6,968 nt of DNA from Armatimonadota bacterium (lineage in GTDB: Bacteria; Armatimonadota; Zipacnadia; Zipacnadales; FEN-943), in assembly GCA_026419655.1 (NCBI GenBank), contig JANZZA010000297.1:1-6968 (forward strand), read 5' to 3'. Under the pieces are notes generated by a model. The model saw only the letters and a list, made by a program, of their open reading frames with translations, was not told the origin of the DNA and searched no databases. The translations under genes and the position numbers were made by a program. Below are positions 1 through 5,954 of this stretch, in pieces. How positions within the stretch are numbered: the first letter of the stretch is position 1; each line of letters starts with the position of its first letter.

Positions 1-2
1 TA

Positions 3-455
3 TCTGACGTCCCTGGCCTGGAACACATCTGGGAGCCGCACTTTTTCTACCAGCCGCACATAACCGACGGGCAGGTCCTCGTGAGCTTCGACATCTTACT
101 GCAGCCCGGGGCACGGGTGCTTGTCGAGGGACGCGACTCCACCCCCTACCCGGCGTGCATCGGGCCGAGTGTGGTTTTCGATGAGCAAGGGACTGTGACA
201 GCCGGCGGCAAAAAGCTTGGCAGTGTGCCGCTGGGCCAATGGGCGCACGTAGAAATCGCGTTTGGTCTGGGGCCGGCTGCGCCCAAGACCTATACGGTCG
301 CCCTGTCTTGGGAGGGCGGTCAGCGCATGGCCTTCGAGGACTTACCGGTCAGCGGATGGGACTTCCGGGAGCTTCACTGGTTTGGCTTTGTGAGCAATGC
401 CGACGCCAACGTGGCGTTCTACCTGGACAACATCAAAATCCAGCCTGCAGGATAG
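3..455 (+). CDS. C-terminal part of a LamG/concanavalin-A-like domain protein (5' end outside the window)
   Basis: The reading frame is open from base 3 and ends at TAG 453-455, giving 150 visible residues. A GTG at 81 could be read as a start, but the frame runs open through it to the left edge with sensible residues (GLEHIWEPHFFYQPHITDG), so this is a truncated gene rather than a 124-residue protein. Alternating hydrophobic/polar strands and the ending VAFYLDNIKIQPAG are typical of the last strand of a lectin/glucanase beta-sandwich, as found at the end of secreted proteins of heterotrophic bacteria. Such domains usually bind carbohydrate or act as accessory modules; the main domain lies outside the window, so the enzymatic role is unknown. 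No catalytic motif is visible. It is the only plus-strand gene here and converges on the URO-D gene. Confidence is high that it codes and moderate for the fold. Confidence 0.75.
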   Translation, partial: SDVPGLEHIWEPHFFYQPHITDGQVLVSFDILLQPGARVLVEGRDSTPYPACIGPSVVFDEQGTVTAGGKKLGSVPLGQWAHVEIAFGLGPAAPKTYTVALSWEGGQRMAFEDLPVSGWDFRELHWFGFVSNADANVAFYLDNIKIQPAG

Positions 456-621
456 CGTGCGTGGGACTGTTGAAAAGCCGGGCGGGCTCAAGTTGTTGCT
501 TACAATTTGTACAGCTTCGCTGAGCTATGATTGGACGCATCGTAGCTTGCTTGGCTGGCTAATGCAGCTTTTTAAGCGGTCGCCATCTTGCCAATCCGCT
601 GCTTCTGTGCCACTTTCCCCA

Positions 622-645
622 GGGGCAGCCCTCATAAGCTGCCCC
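622..645. terminator. GC-rich hairpin between convergent genes, possible bidirectional terminator
   Basis: GGGGCAGC (622-629) pairs perfectly with GCTGCCCC (638-645) around an 8-base loop. It lies in the 282-base gap between the plus-strand gene ending at 455 and the minus-strand gene ending at 738, where a terminator for both would be expected. Neither strand has a clear T-run after the stem, so it is not a textbook intrinsic terminator; it could instead block exonucleases or pause polymerase. Nothing else recognisable was seen in 456-737. Confidence 0.4.
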
Positions 646-737
646 CATTCTGGCAGGTCTGGGCGGAGAGACTTTGCACCAAAACCCTTACGCGACTTAA
701 TACGCCGTGCGGAAAACTCGCGCTTTGTTTCGGCGAC

Positions 738-1778
738 TTAGGGGAAGCAGAACTCCTCGATGGCTGCGCATAGAGCTTCAACGTTCTCCAGAGGCACGTC
801 CGCGCCCCCGACGCTTCCGCTTATCATCAGCCCCCCGCGCGGGTCATACATGGCGTCAACGACCTGCATGACCTGGTCACGAATCTGCGCCGGCGTCAAG
901 AAGGCAAAGCTTTGCCGGTCCAGGTCAACGTTGGCGCAGAGCCTGCCCTTATACGCGCGCACGATGCCTTCTAAGGTATTCGCCCTAAGCTGCGGGTCAT
1001 GTACCGAGACGCCGCACTCGATGAGGTCATCCACAATCTCCAGCAATTGGCCGTCTGAGGATAAGTAGACATGTGTGCCCGCCCTCCGGCACGTCTGGAA
1101 AAGCGTCATAAACATGGGCTTGATGTACTTGCGGAATTTCTCCGGGCTTATCATGAGGGCTTTCTGCGTGCCGATGTCGGTGTGGAAGCCTACCACGTCC
1201 ACCCCTATCTCCAGCCACTTGTTGACTAGGGCCAGCTCGTGCTTGGTGAGCATTTCGATGAGGCGTGGCAGATGAGGGTCGTCGGTAGCTATGTCTACCA
1301 TGAGATTTTCAAAGCCGCGGAGGAAATAGAGCCGGTCGAAGAGGCGCTCTCCCGTGCCCCAGGTAAGCTGGCCGGCTGCCCTAGCCTGCTCGATGCTCCG
1401 CCGAGCAGCCTGCCAGTCCATGTCGCCGCGTTCGGTCTTGGTCTCAACATCCGGTGGGCGGTAGGTCTCCAGGGCATTCCAATCGGCCAGCGGATGCTCA
1501 ACTACCTGTCCTTCCAAACCTTCCTGCTCGTTATACCATAGGCATCCCCAGTTATCGCGGTAGTATTCACCCTGGCGATAGGCCGGCGGCATCTCGTCGA
1601 AGAAGTTCGCATGCTCAGGCTGAAAACCGGGAAAGAGGCGCGGATGGTCGAGGATGATTTTCACCAGGTCTTCTCGATAGGTCTTCCATACTATTGGCGC
1701 AAAGCCGACGCCGCAGGGTATCCATTCCGGGCCGCGGAATTCGACGGCCCGCAGCCAGTTTTCCCGGTCGCTCAGCAT
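738..1778 (-). CDS. Uroporphyrinogen decarboxylase-fold (URO-D superfamily) protein, probably not a haem enzyme
   Basis: A 346-residue protein. The start chosen is the ATG at 1778, because GGGAGG at 1792-1787 sits 8 bases before it; an in-frame ATG at 1796 would add six residues but has no ribosome binding site. The N-terminus (SDRENWLRAVEFRGPEWIPC) is the usual opening of the catabolic/methyltransferase-like URO-D branch. Later landmarks are HTDIGTQKALMISPEKFRKYIKP (in two pieces, about 199-221), SSDG (240-243), a VDLDRQ segment (284-289) and a C-terminal GGxxxSGSVGGADVPLENVEAL stretch. Length suits the family. Members include corrinoid-linked methyltransferases (MtaA type) and many uncharacterised proteins. 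The usual His-x-Cys zinc site of the methyltransferases is not visible; its place holds SSDG. No corrinoid protein or haem gene is nearby, so the substrate cannot be named. It lies 376 bases downstream of the hydrolase gene, behind repeat sequences. Confidence 0.85.
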   Translation of the reverse strand: MLSDRENWLRAVEFRGPEWIPCGVGFAPIVWKTYREDLVKIILDHPRLFPGFQPEHANFFDEMPPAYRQGEYYRDNWGCLWYNEQEGLEGQVVEHPLADWNALETYRPPDVETKTERGDMDWQAARRSIEQARAAGQLTWGTGERLFDRLYFLRGFENLMVDIATDDPHLPRLIEMLTKHELALVNKWLEIGVDVVGFHTDIGTQKALMISPEKFRKYIKPMFMTLFQTCRRAGTHVYLSSDGQLLEIVDDLIECGVSVHDPQLRANTLEGIVRAYKGRLCANVDLDRQSFAFLTPAQIRDQVMQVVDAMYDPRGGLMISGSVGGADVPLENVEALCAAIEEFCFP

Positions 1779-1786
1779 CCATGTGT

Positions 1787-1792
1787 CCTCCC
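1787..1792 (-). promoter_or_regulatory. Ribosome binding site that fixes the URO-D start
   Basis: On the minus strand GGGAGG is followed by the 8-base spacer ACACATGG and then ATG at 1778. The motif lies inside the extra codons implied by the upstream ATG at 1796, so the shorter protein is favoured. Confidence 0.7.
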
Positions 1793-1870
1793 GCATCAGA
1801 AATAGGTCGCGTGTGCCATCCGAGGTTCAAGACCGTGGCCGAAAACCCTTTCCAATGTGGCGCCCAAAAG

Positions 1871-1937
1871 TCTTTCTTGGCCGGGGGAAACCCTTTGAAA
1901 AGGGTTCTCCCCCAGGCCCCCTTCCCAAACTTTTACG
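1871..1937 (+). repeat. Dispersed hairpin repeat, copy A
   Basis: GGGGG at 1883-1887 opens an imperfect inverted repeat that closes with CCCCC at 1909-1913; the inner arms are ACCCTT and AAGGGT with a short loop around 1896-1899. The hairpin is followed by a tail containing CCCTTCCCAAACTTTT, an exact 16-base match to the tail of copy C about 2.3 kb away. The two copies also share TTGAAAAGGGTT and TCCCCCAG in the same order and spacing. It lies between genes. Function is unknown: transcript-end hairpin, REP-like element or miniature mobile element are all possible. Confidence 0.7.
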
Positions 1938-2006
1938 TGCTTTTAACGCAGGTTCGGGTGGTCGCGCATCTCCGCCAGGGGGCGCGAGCATTTACGGGGA
2001 AGGCGT

Positions 2007-2049
2007 GCAGGGGGAACCCTGCTTTCTGCTCAAAGGAGGGTCCCCCTGC
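2007..2049. repeat. Long GC-rich hairpin related to the dispersed repeat (copy B1)
   Basis: GCAGGGGG (2007-2014) pairs with CCCCCTGC (2042-2049), and the stem continues inward as A-T, then CCCT with AGGG (one bulged A at 2016), then CTTT with AAAG (one G/G mismatch), closing on a 6-base loop at 2026-2031. About 17 base pairs form. The GGGGGAACCC...GGGTCCCCC core resembles copies A and C. On the minus strand it begins 105 bases after the hydrolase stop codon, so it may mark the 3' end of that transcript, although no T-run follows. Confidence 0.65.
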
Positions 2050-2065
2050 TCTGCCGGAAGCTCGG

Positions 2066-2127
2066 TAAAAAGGCTTGTCCCCCAGCCCCTCGTCCTAAAC
2101 TTTCTCGGGCTGCTCCCACCACGCAGG
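2066..2127 (+). repeat. Degenerate tail of the dispersed repeat (copy B2)
   Basis: The segment with TAAAAAGGCTTGTCCCCCAG and, a few bases on, TCCTAAACTTTCTCGGG aligns to the right arm and tail of copies A and C (TGAAAAGGGTTGTCCCCCAG, then TCCCAAACTTTTTC). The match continues to CCCACCACG, which has a counterpart (GCCACCACG) after copy C. The left arm is missing or is supplied by the hairpin at 2007-2049, so this may be an eroded or rearranged copy. Confidence 0.55.
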
Positions 2128-2154
2128 GCCTCTGATGTGGCCCAAGCCACAACA

Positions 2155-4044
2155 CTATTTGCTCAAGCGGTCCGTTAGCAGCAGAAAGCTCTCCGGCGGC
2201 ATAGTGTAGCTCAGTTCGCTCCTGCGGCTGGCGGTGAGGGGCTGGCCGGGCTTTATCATGCCGCGGTCCGGCGTCGGGACGGCTGCCTCACAGTAAAGAT
2301 ACGGCGCCCAGCGGCTTGATGGTGCAAGGCCGCGCAGGGTCAGCCGACGCTCCATGCGCGCGCGATTGACTATTAGGAGCGTCCAGCGGCCATCAGGTGC
2401 CCGGAAAGCGGCTGCCGAGGCAGCTCCACCTGCCAGAGCAATCGCATGGACCGAGCTTCCCCGGCGCGTGTGGCGCGTTATCAGGGACCATGAGTAAAAC
2501 CCCGGCCGCGGCTCCCAGCCCTCATCCTTGTAGCGCCACAGGCCCCACAGCATCTTGTGCGAGCCGTACCATGTGTCGCTGAGGCACCACATCATCATCC
2601 CGCGCACGCCCAAGGCCGCTGCCGTGGCCGCAGCATCAGCCAGAAAGATCCCGTAGTAATACTTGCTGTTTTCGGGCGTCGCGTAAGTGCTCATTCCCCG
2701 GTTCATGCCGAACTCGCAGATCATGAAGCCCTTGCGCTTATTGCCGTAGACATCGGGTTGCGCCAGGGGCGGCAGAATCTCGACGCGCGGCCTGACCCAG
2801 TCGGCGAATTCTGGCCCCGTGTTGGACGTGTAATTGTGGGCGTCGTAGATGTCAATCACATCGTCGAGTTCGCGCACGGCCCGCTCAAACCACGAAAATG
2901 CCGCCGTTTCGTCCGGGCCGAGGATGAGGACGTCCCGCCGCAACCCCGCCTCGCGCAGGGCACGGTCGAGGCCGAGGTAAACTTCGGCATAGTCCTCAAA
3001 GCTTATTCCGCCACCGTTCGGCTCGTTATAGATGGCGATGTAGCGCACATTGGTGAAGCCGCGTTCCTTGCGCAAGTACATTATCAGGCTTGCCCAGCTT
3101 CGCGCGAAGGCGAGTCTTTCGTCTGGATGCGGTGCCCGGCCGCTTGCCTGGCACCAGGCCGGCAACCCATAGCCCCATTCCGTTATCATCACATCCGTCC
3201 CGGCCGCCCTGTAAATGGCCAGCGTCTCACAAAGGCTCCTCATGCCTTCGCTGTCGGGCGTTATCTTGCCGCGCTCCGGCTCCCACCAGTTCAGGTCGCC
3301 CAGGAGCCTGACAACCTGGGGGCGCATTGCCAAAATGCGGTCCCGCACCAGGGCGCGGTCTTCCTCGGTAATGCCCTTCGAGATGTTGCTCTCGCTCCAC
3401 AAGAACAGGTCGCCCTGAGCGCCGAAGCCCAGCCAGCCCCGGGAGACAACATCCTTTGGCCGCAGGGTTGCTGTGATCGCCGGCGAGGGCGGCGTCGCCC
3501 GCTCGACAAGCTCCAGGCGCACGTCGTCAAACCACGCCGTGGCATTGTCGTGGAGCACCAGCAGGAGCCGCAAAACTCGGGCTGTCTCCGGCACCGTGCC
3601 CTTCACTAAAAGCAGGTCCCATCGGTCGCGGCCAGTGTCGGGGGAAACGTCGCTGTGATAAATCTCCACGCGCTGGTTGGCGGCGTCGAGGAATTCCATG
3701 GCCATGTAGGCTGAGCCGCGGGTGGTGCCGCGCGTGCGGACGCGCGCCTGGGCGCGATACACGTCGCCTGCGGTGAGGTCGCCAAGCTCGAAGTACAGGG
3801 ACTGATAAAACGGCCGGGTGCCTTCTGGCACAGTGATGCGCGCCGATGCGGTGCCAGAAAACTTAACTTCGGTGTCAACAGCAAACTCCGCCGGCCCCCG
3901 CTGCATCCACCCCTTTAGCCCATCCTCAAAGCCCCCATCTGGCGCCAGATTCGCCGGCCCAGTGCGTCCCACGAGTGTGCCCACCGCAAGACTCGCGAAT
4001 ATAGCCACGCCACTACGCGCGTAAGGAAAGGGAAGCTTTCGCAT
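2155..4044 (-). CDS. Secreted clan GH-A-like glycoside hydrolase with N-terminal carbohydrate-binding-like module
   Basis: A 629-residue protein from ATG 4044 to TAG at 2155. Residues 1-31 look like a signal peptide: MRKLPFPYARSG, a hydrophobic core VAIFASLAVGTLVG, then RTGPA. Residues about 32-183 (NLAPDGGFEDGLKGW ... AWFDDVRLELV) have the start and end typical of a CBM4/9-like beta-sandwich. Residues about 200-525 form a TIM-barrel hydrolase resembling GH5/GH39-type enzymes: the acid/base candidate is Glu341 in IAIYNEPNG and the nucleophile candidate is Glu444 in MICEFGM, with MMMWCLSDTWYG in a late barrel strand. The last about 100 residues form a beta-rich domain. A retaining hydrolase acting on an extracellular polysaccharide is expected; the exact family and substrate are uncertain. 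The frame stays open upstream to 4533, but that extension crosses a repeat and the small cysteine gene and looks non-protein-like. GAGGGGG, 11 bases before 4044, is a plausible though distant ribosome binding site. Confidence 0.87.
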   Translation of the reverse strand: MRKLPFPYARSGVAIFASLAVGTLVGRTGPANLAPDGGFEDGLKGWMQRGPAEFAVDTEVKFSGTASARITVPEGTRPFYQSLYFELGDLTAGDVYRAQARVRTRGTTRGSAYMAMEFLDAANQRVEIYHSDVSPDTGRDRWDLLLVKGTVPETARVLRLLLVLHDNATAWFDDVRLELVERATPPSPAITATLRPKDVVSRGWLGFGAQGDLFLWSESNISKGITEEDRALVRDRILAMRPQVVRLLGDLNWWEPERGKITPDSEGMRSLCETLAIYRAAGTDVMITEWGYGLPAWCQASGRAPHPDERLAFARSWASLIMYLRKERGFTNVRYIAIYNEPNGGGISFEDYAEVYLGLDRALREAGLRRDVLILGPDETAAFSWFERAVRELDDVIDIYDAHNYTSNTGPEFADWVRPRVEILPPLAQPDVYGNKRKGFMICEFGMNRGMSTYATPENSKYYYGIFLADAAATAAALGVRGMMMWCLSDTWYGSHKMLWGLWRYKDEGWEPRPGFYSWSLITRHTRRGSSVHAIALAGGAASAAAFRAPDGRWTLLIVNRARMERRLTLRGLAPSSRWAPYLYCEAAVPTPDRGMIKPGQPLTASRRSELSYTMPPESFLLLTDRLSK

Positions 4045-4090
4045 GGTGCCGCTTACCCCCTCTGTGACAGTGCCCATGGCCTCATAAAAG

Positions 4091-4129
4091 CTCGTTCTCT
4101 TACGAGGTTTCGGTTGCCCCGAGTGGCAA
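4091..4129 (-). promoter_or_regulatory. Two adjacent short inverted repeats in the hydrolase leader
   Basis: CTCGT (4091-4095) pairs with ACGAG (4102-4106) around a 6-base loop, and TTGCC (4114-4118) pairs with GGCAA (4125-4129) around another 6-base loop. On the minus strand the first stem is followed directly by CTTTTATG, which resembles a weak terminator or attenuator 47 bases before the hydrolase ATG. With only 5 base pairs each, both could be chance. Confidence 0.25.
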
Positions 4130-4144
4130 TCGCGGCATGTTTTC

Positions 4145-4204
4145 TGGGAGAAACCCTCATTGAAAAGGGTTGTCCCCCAGAGACCCTTCCCAAACTTTTT
4201 CCTG
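4145..4204 (+). repeat. Dispersed hairpin repeat, copy C
   Basis: TGGGAGAAACCCT (4145-4157) and AGGGTTGTCCCCCA (4166-4179) form an imperfect hairpin, followed by a tail with CCCTTCCCAAACTTTT. Order, spacing and sequence match copy A, while the loop differs (CATTGAAA here, a shorter one in A). Similarity to copy B2 continues beyond the tail to about 4230. It lies between two minus-strand genes. Confidence 0.7.
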
Positions 4205-4385
4205 TTGTTTCCCTGCCACCACGACGGCGTGAGCGGATTAACGGGTTGGATGCGCCAGGGCGGCCGGAAGGTTCTTGGCGCCGTTTCCAAGGAGCCCACC
4301 ACCTGAAGGCGAGAGTCCCTGGCTACCTCTTTGCCTGACTCCAAGCCGAGCGGCCCCGGAATAGACGCATCCAGAGCATTACCAC

Positions 4386-4610
4386 TTACCACCGCAGTTC
4401 CCAACTGCACGTCCGGCAGACCCGGGCCATCTCGTCGGCGCCGTACTTGCCACACACGATGCATTTCCTGTCGTCGCACCACGGGCAAACACGAACCATC
4501 TGCTCGGCGCCGTAAGACCCACAGACCACGCACTTGCCGCTATTGCAAAAAGAGCACACCCTTGCCATGCGTTCCGCTCCGTACCTGCCACACTTGATGC
4601 ACTTCTCCAC
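4386..4610 (-). CDS. Small protein of three tandem CxxC-x11-CxxC repeats (putative zinc-ribbon repeat protein)
   Basis: A 74-residue protein from GTG 4610 to TAA at 4386. It is almost entirely three repeats with an exact period of 23 residues: cysteines at 4, 7, 19, 22; 27, 30, 42, 45; and 50, 53, 65, 68. The consensus is KC-[IV]-x-CG-x-YGA-[ED]-x-M-[AV]-RVC-x2-C. Twelve cysteines could bind three zinc ions, or less likely iron-sulphur clusters. Conserved residues use different codons in each repeat (Arg-Val is AGG GTG, CGT GTT and CGG GTC), so the similarity is kept at protein level. The start is set by AAGGGAGGTGA, whose GGAGG ends 8 bases before GTG 4610; another GTG at 4619 lies inside this motif and cannot be used. 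No signal peptide, membrane segment or other domain is present, so it is probably cytoplasmic. I do not recognise the family. The role is unknown; nucleic-acid or protein binding is only a guess. Confidence 0.8.
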   Translation of the reverse strand: MEKCIKCGRYGAERMARVCSFCNSGKCVVCGSYGAEQMVRVCPWCDDRKCIVCGKYGADEMARVCRTCSWELRW

Positions 4611-4615
4611 TGGCC

Positions 4616-4626
4616 TCACCTCCCTT
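4616..4626 (-). promoter_or_regulatory. Near-perfect Shine-Dalgarno of the cysteine-repeat gene
   Basis: The minus strand reads AAGGGAGGTGA, matching the anti-Shine-Dalgarno complement at all but one position (AAGGAGGTGA with one extra G). The spacing of 8 bases to GTG 4610 is ideal. It is the strongest ribosome binding site in the window and suggests high translation of a very small protein. Confidence 0.7.
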
Positions 4627-4654
4627 GGGCGCTTGGAAAAGAGGGTCCACGGTC

Positions 4655-4680
4655 ATCATACTTGGCAGCCCCGCCCAAGT
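4655..4680 (-). promoter_or_regulatory. Possible -10 element overlapping the edge of a 6-bp palindrome
   Basis: On the minus strand TATGAT (4660-4655) matches five of six positions of a sigma-70 -10 box, about 45 bases before GTG 4610. Immediately upstream lies the perfect inverted repeat ACTTGG-N9-CCAAGT (4680-4660), which shares one base with the -10. No good -35 is found at 16-18 bases. It could be an operator next to a promoter, or a short terminator-like stem after the glycosyltransferase gene. Confidence 0.25.
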
Positions 4681-4720
4681 GTGACGTATAGACACATCTG
4701 ACTGCACAAGGTCTGCGGCG

Positions 4721-5905
4721 TCACGCTTTCTCGGCTGCCTGGGCGATTGCCAGATCCGCGGCCGCAAGAAAGCGCTGGGCAACGTGCCGCCAGGTGAACT
4801 GGGAGAGCACGCGGTTGCGTCCCTGCTCGCCAAGCCGCGCGGCCAGTCCAGGCTCGCAAAGCAGTCTCTTCAGGGCGTCGGCAAGCGCTTCTGGGTCGTC
4901 TGGCGGGACAAGTATGCCCGATTGACCGTCTGCTATGGCGTCTTCCACGCCTCCCGTCCGTGCTGCAATGACGGGTTTTCCGGCGGCGTTTGCTTCCAGG
5001 TACACCAGGCCCAGACCTTCCGGCGGCTCGCCCGGAATATCCCGGCTGGGCATGACAAAAACGTCGCAGGCCGAGTACCACAAGGGCAGGTCATGTTCGG
5101 CCACAGCTCCGGCAAAAATGACCCGGCGGCCCAGTCCGAGTCCTTGCGCGATGGCCTCCAGACGCTGCCTTTCCGGCCCGTCTCCGACCACAGCGTATCC
5201 CACGTCCACGCCTTCGGCTCTCAGTCGGGCCATGGCCTCGAGCACCAGGTCATGGCCCTTGCGCCTCACCAGCCGCGCCACCGTCAATAGCAGGGGAGCA
5301 TCGCCTGTGCCAAGTGTCGGCCGCAGACGCTGGGCCTCTGCCGACACGCCGGGCCCGGCGAAACGGTCGGGGTCAACGCCGCCGTAGATGACCCTGACAC
5401 GTTCTTCTGGCACCCCGGCGCGGACAAAGTTGCGGGCGGTGTAATGTGATACGGCCAGGCAAAGCCTGGCCGCACCGAGTACTTTTCGTTGAACAAAAGC
5501 CCTGACTGGCCGGGCTGCCTCGGGCATAAATTCCCGTCCATAGCCCAGGAGGATTAACGGGGCGTGCTTGGGCGCACTTGAACCGAGGTATGCCGGACCT
5601 TCTGGCATCCACTTGGTGCCTACGACAGCCGCTGGCGTGCACATTTTGATTTGAGAGCGCAGGGCGCGGGCCATAGCGAGAGCCAGGCCAGCCTTGCCGC
5701 GGCCCGGCACGCGCACGACAGGGCATCCCAGGCTGGCATCCACGGCCTTGGCTTCTTCTCGGCGCGGCGCTATCACGACCGCTTCCTGTCCGAGCGATAC
5801 CACTGCCTTGACCAGTTCGTAGGCGTAGCGCTGGATGCCGCCGACATCCGGTGGGAAGTCGCCAGCCAGGAAAACCAGGGATTTACTTTCGCTCGCCGCT
5901 GCCAT
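4721..5905 (-). CDS. Glycosyltransferase family 4-type (GT-B fold)
   Basis: A 394-residue protein from ATG 5905 to TGA at 4721. It transfers a sugar from an activated (nucleotide- or lipid-linked) donor, probably in the cytoplasm in glycan or glycolipid assembly. Landmarks in order: LVFLAGDFPPDVGGIQRYAY at 10-29 (N-terminal strand and glycine loop), AVSHYT at 151-156, YGGVDPDRF at 174-182, VARLVRRKGHD at 209-219 (donor-phosphate Arg211 and Lys216), GDGPER at 241-246, and EGLGLVYLE at 296-304, the E-x7-E motif of retaining GT4 enzymes. Length is normal and there is no membrane span. The frame is open up to 6076, but those codons overlap the upstream gene and look unlike protein; the family normally begins just before the first beta-strand. 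No Shine-Dalgarno precedes ATG 5905, so the start is uncertain; the upstream gene ends 49 bases earlier and coupling is likely. The acceptor and donor cannot be named. Confidence 0.88.
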   Translation of the reverse strand: MAAASESKSLVFLAGDFPPDVGGIQRYAYELVKAVVSLGQEAVVIAPRREEAKAVDASLGCPVVRVPGRGKAGLALAMARALRSQIKMCTPAAVVGTKWMPEGPAYLGSSAPKHAPLILLGYGREFMPEAARPVRAFVQRKVLGAARLCLAVSHYTARNFVRAGVPEERVRVIYGGVDPDRFAGPGVSAEAQRLRPTLGTGDAPLLLTVARLVRRKGHDLVLEAMARLRAEGVDVGYAVVGDGPERQRLEAIAQGLGLGRRVIFAGAVAEHDLPLWYSACDVFVMPSRDIPGEPPEGLGLVYLEANAAGKPVIAARTGGVEDAIADGQSGILVPPDDPEALADALKRLLCEPGLAARLGEQGRNRVLSQFTWRHVAQRFLAAADLAIAQAAEKA

Positions 5906-5954
5906 GGCTTGCACAGGCGCGGGCTGCGGCCGGTCTGGTCCATGCCGCAGGGGA

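Larger units (their letters stand above)
1779..2154. other. Gene-free spacer carrying repeat copies, between hydrolase and URO-D genes
   Basis: A 376-base spacer between two minus-strand genes. It holds the URO-D ribosome binding site at its low end, one repeat copy near 1871-1937, a long hairpin at 2007-2049 and a partial repeat copy at 2066-2127. Open frames here are translations of the GC-rich repeats (for example GKPFEKGSPPGPLPKLL) and show no protein-like features. No convincing promoter was found for the URO-D gene: a TTGAAC at about 1828 (minus strand) has no good -10 partner at the proper distance. Confidence 0.6.
4045..4385. other. Gene-free leader upstream of the secreted hydrolase
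   Basis: A 341-base spacer between the small cysteine-repeat gene (stop at 4386) and the hydrolase start. It contains two short hairpins (4091-4129), the dispersed repeat copy C (about 4141-4230) and an unremarkable remainder up to 4385. No good -10/-35 pair was found on the minus strand. Both strands have open frames through it, but they are GC-driven and repeat-derived. Confidence 0.55.

Noticed and set aside
456..737. Possible small gene or tRNA in the convergent gap
   Set aside because: No tRNA arm consensus or cloverleaf was seen; the short open frames have no ribosome binding site and odd composition.
1800..1830. Promoter for the URO-D gene (TTGAAC as -35)
   Set aside because: The only candidate -10 (TATTTC) matches 3 of 6 bases and sits about 20 bases away, too far.
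1783..2178. Plus-strand open frame of 131 codons in the spacer
   Set aside because: It is a translation of the GC-rich repeats (GKPFEKGSPPGPLPKL), and a similar string (IEKGCPPETLPKLF) appears in the open frame over repeat copy C. It has no ribosome binding site or domain.
2557..3609. Plus-strand open frame of 350 codons
   Set aside because: It is antisense to the hydrolase barrel and has no protein-like signature; long antisense frames are common opposite GC-rich genes.
4045..4533. Upstream open extension of the hydrolase frame to an ATG at 4533, adding 163 residues
   Set aside because: It overlaps the cysteine-repeat gene in another frame and crosses repeat copy C. Its residues lack any domain and would bury the clear signal peptide that begins at ATG 4044.
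4611..4619. GTG at 4619 as the start of the cysteine-repeat gene (77 residues)
   Set aside because: This GTG is part of the Shine-Dalgarno itself; the GTG at 4610 has ideal spacing.
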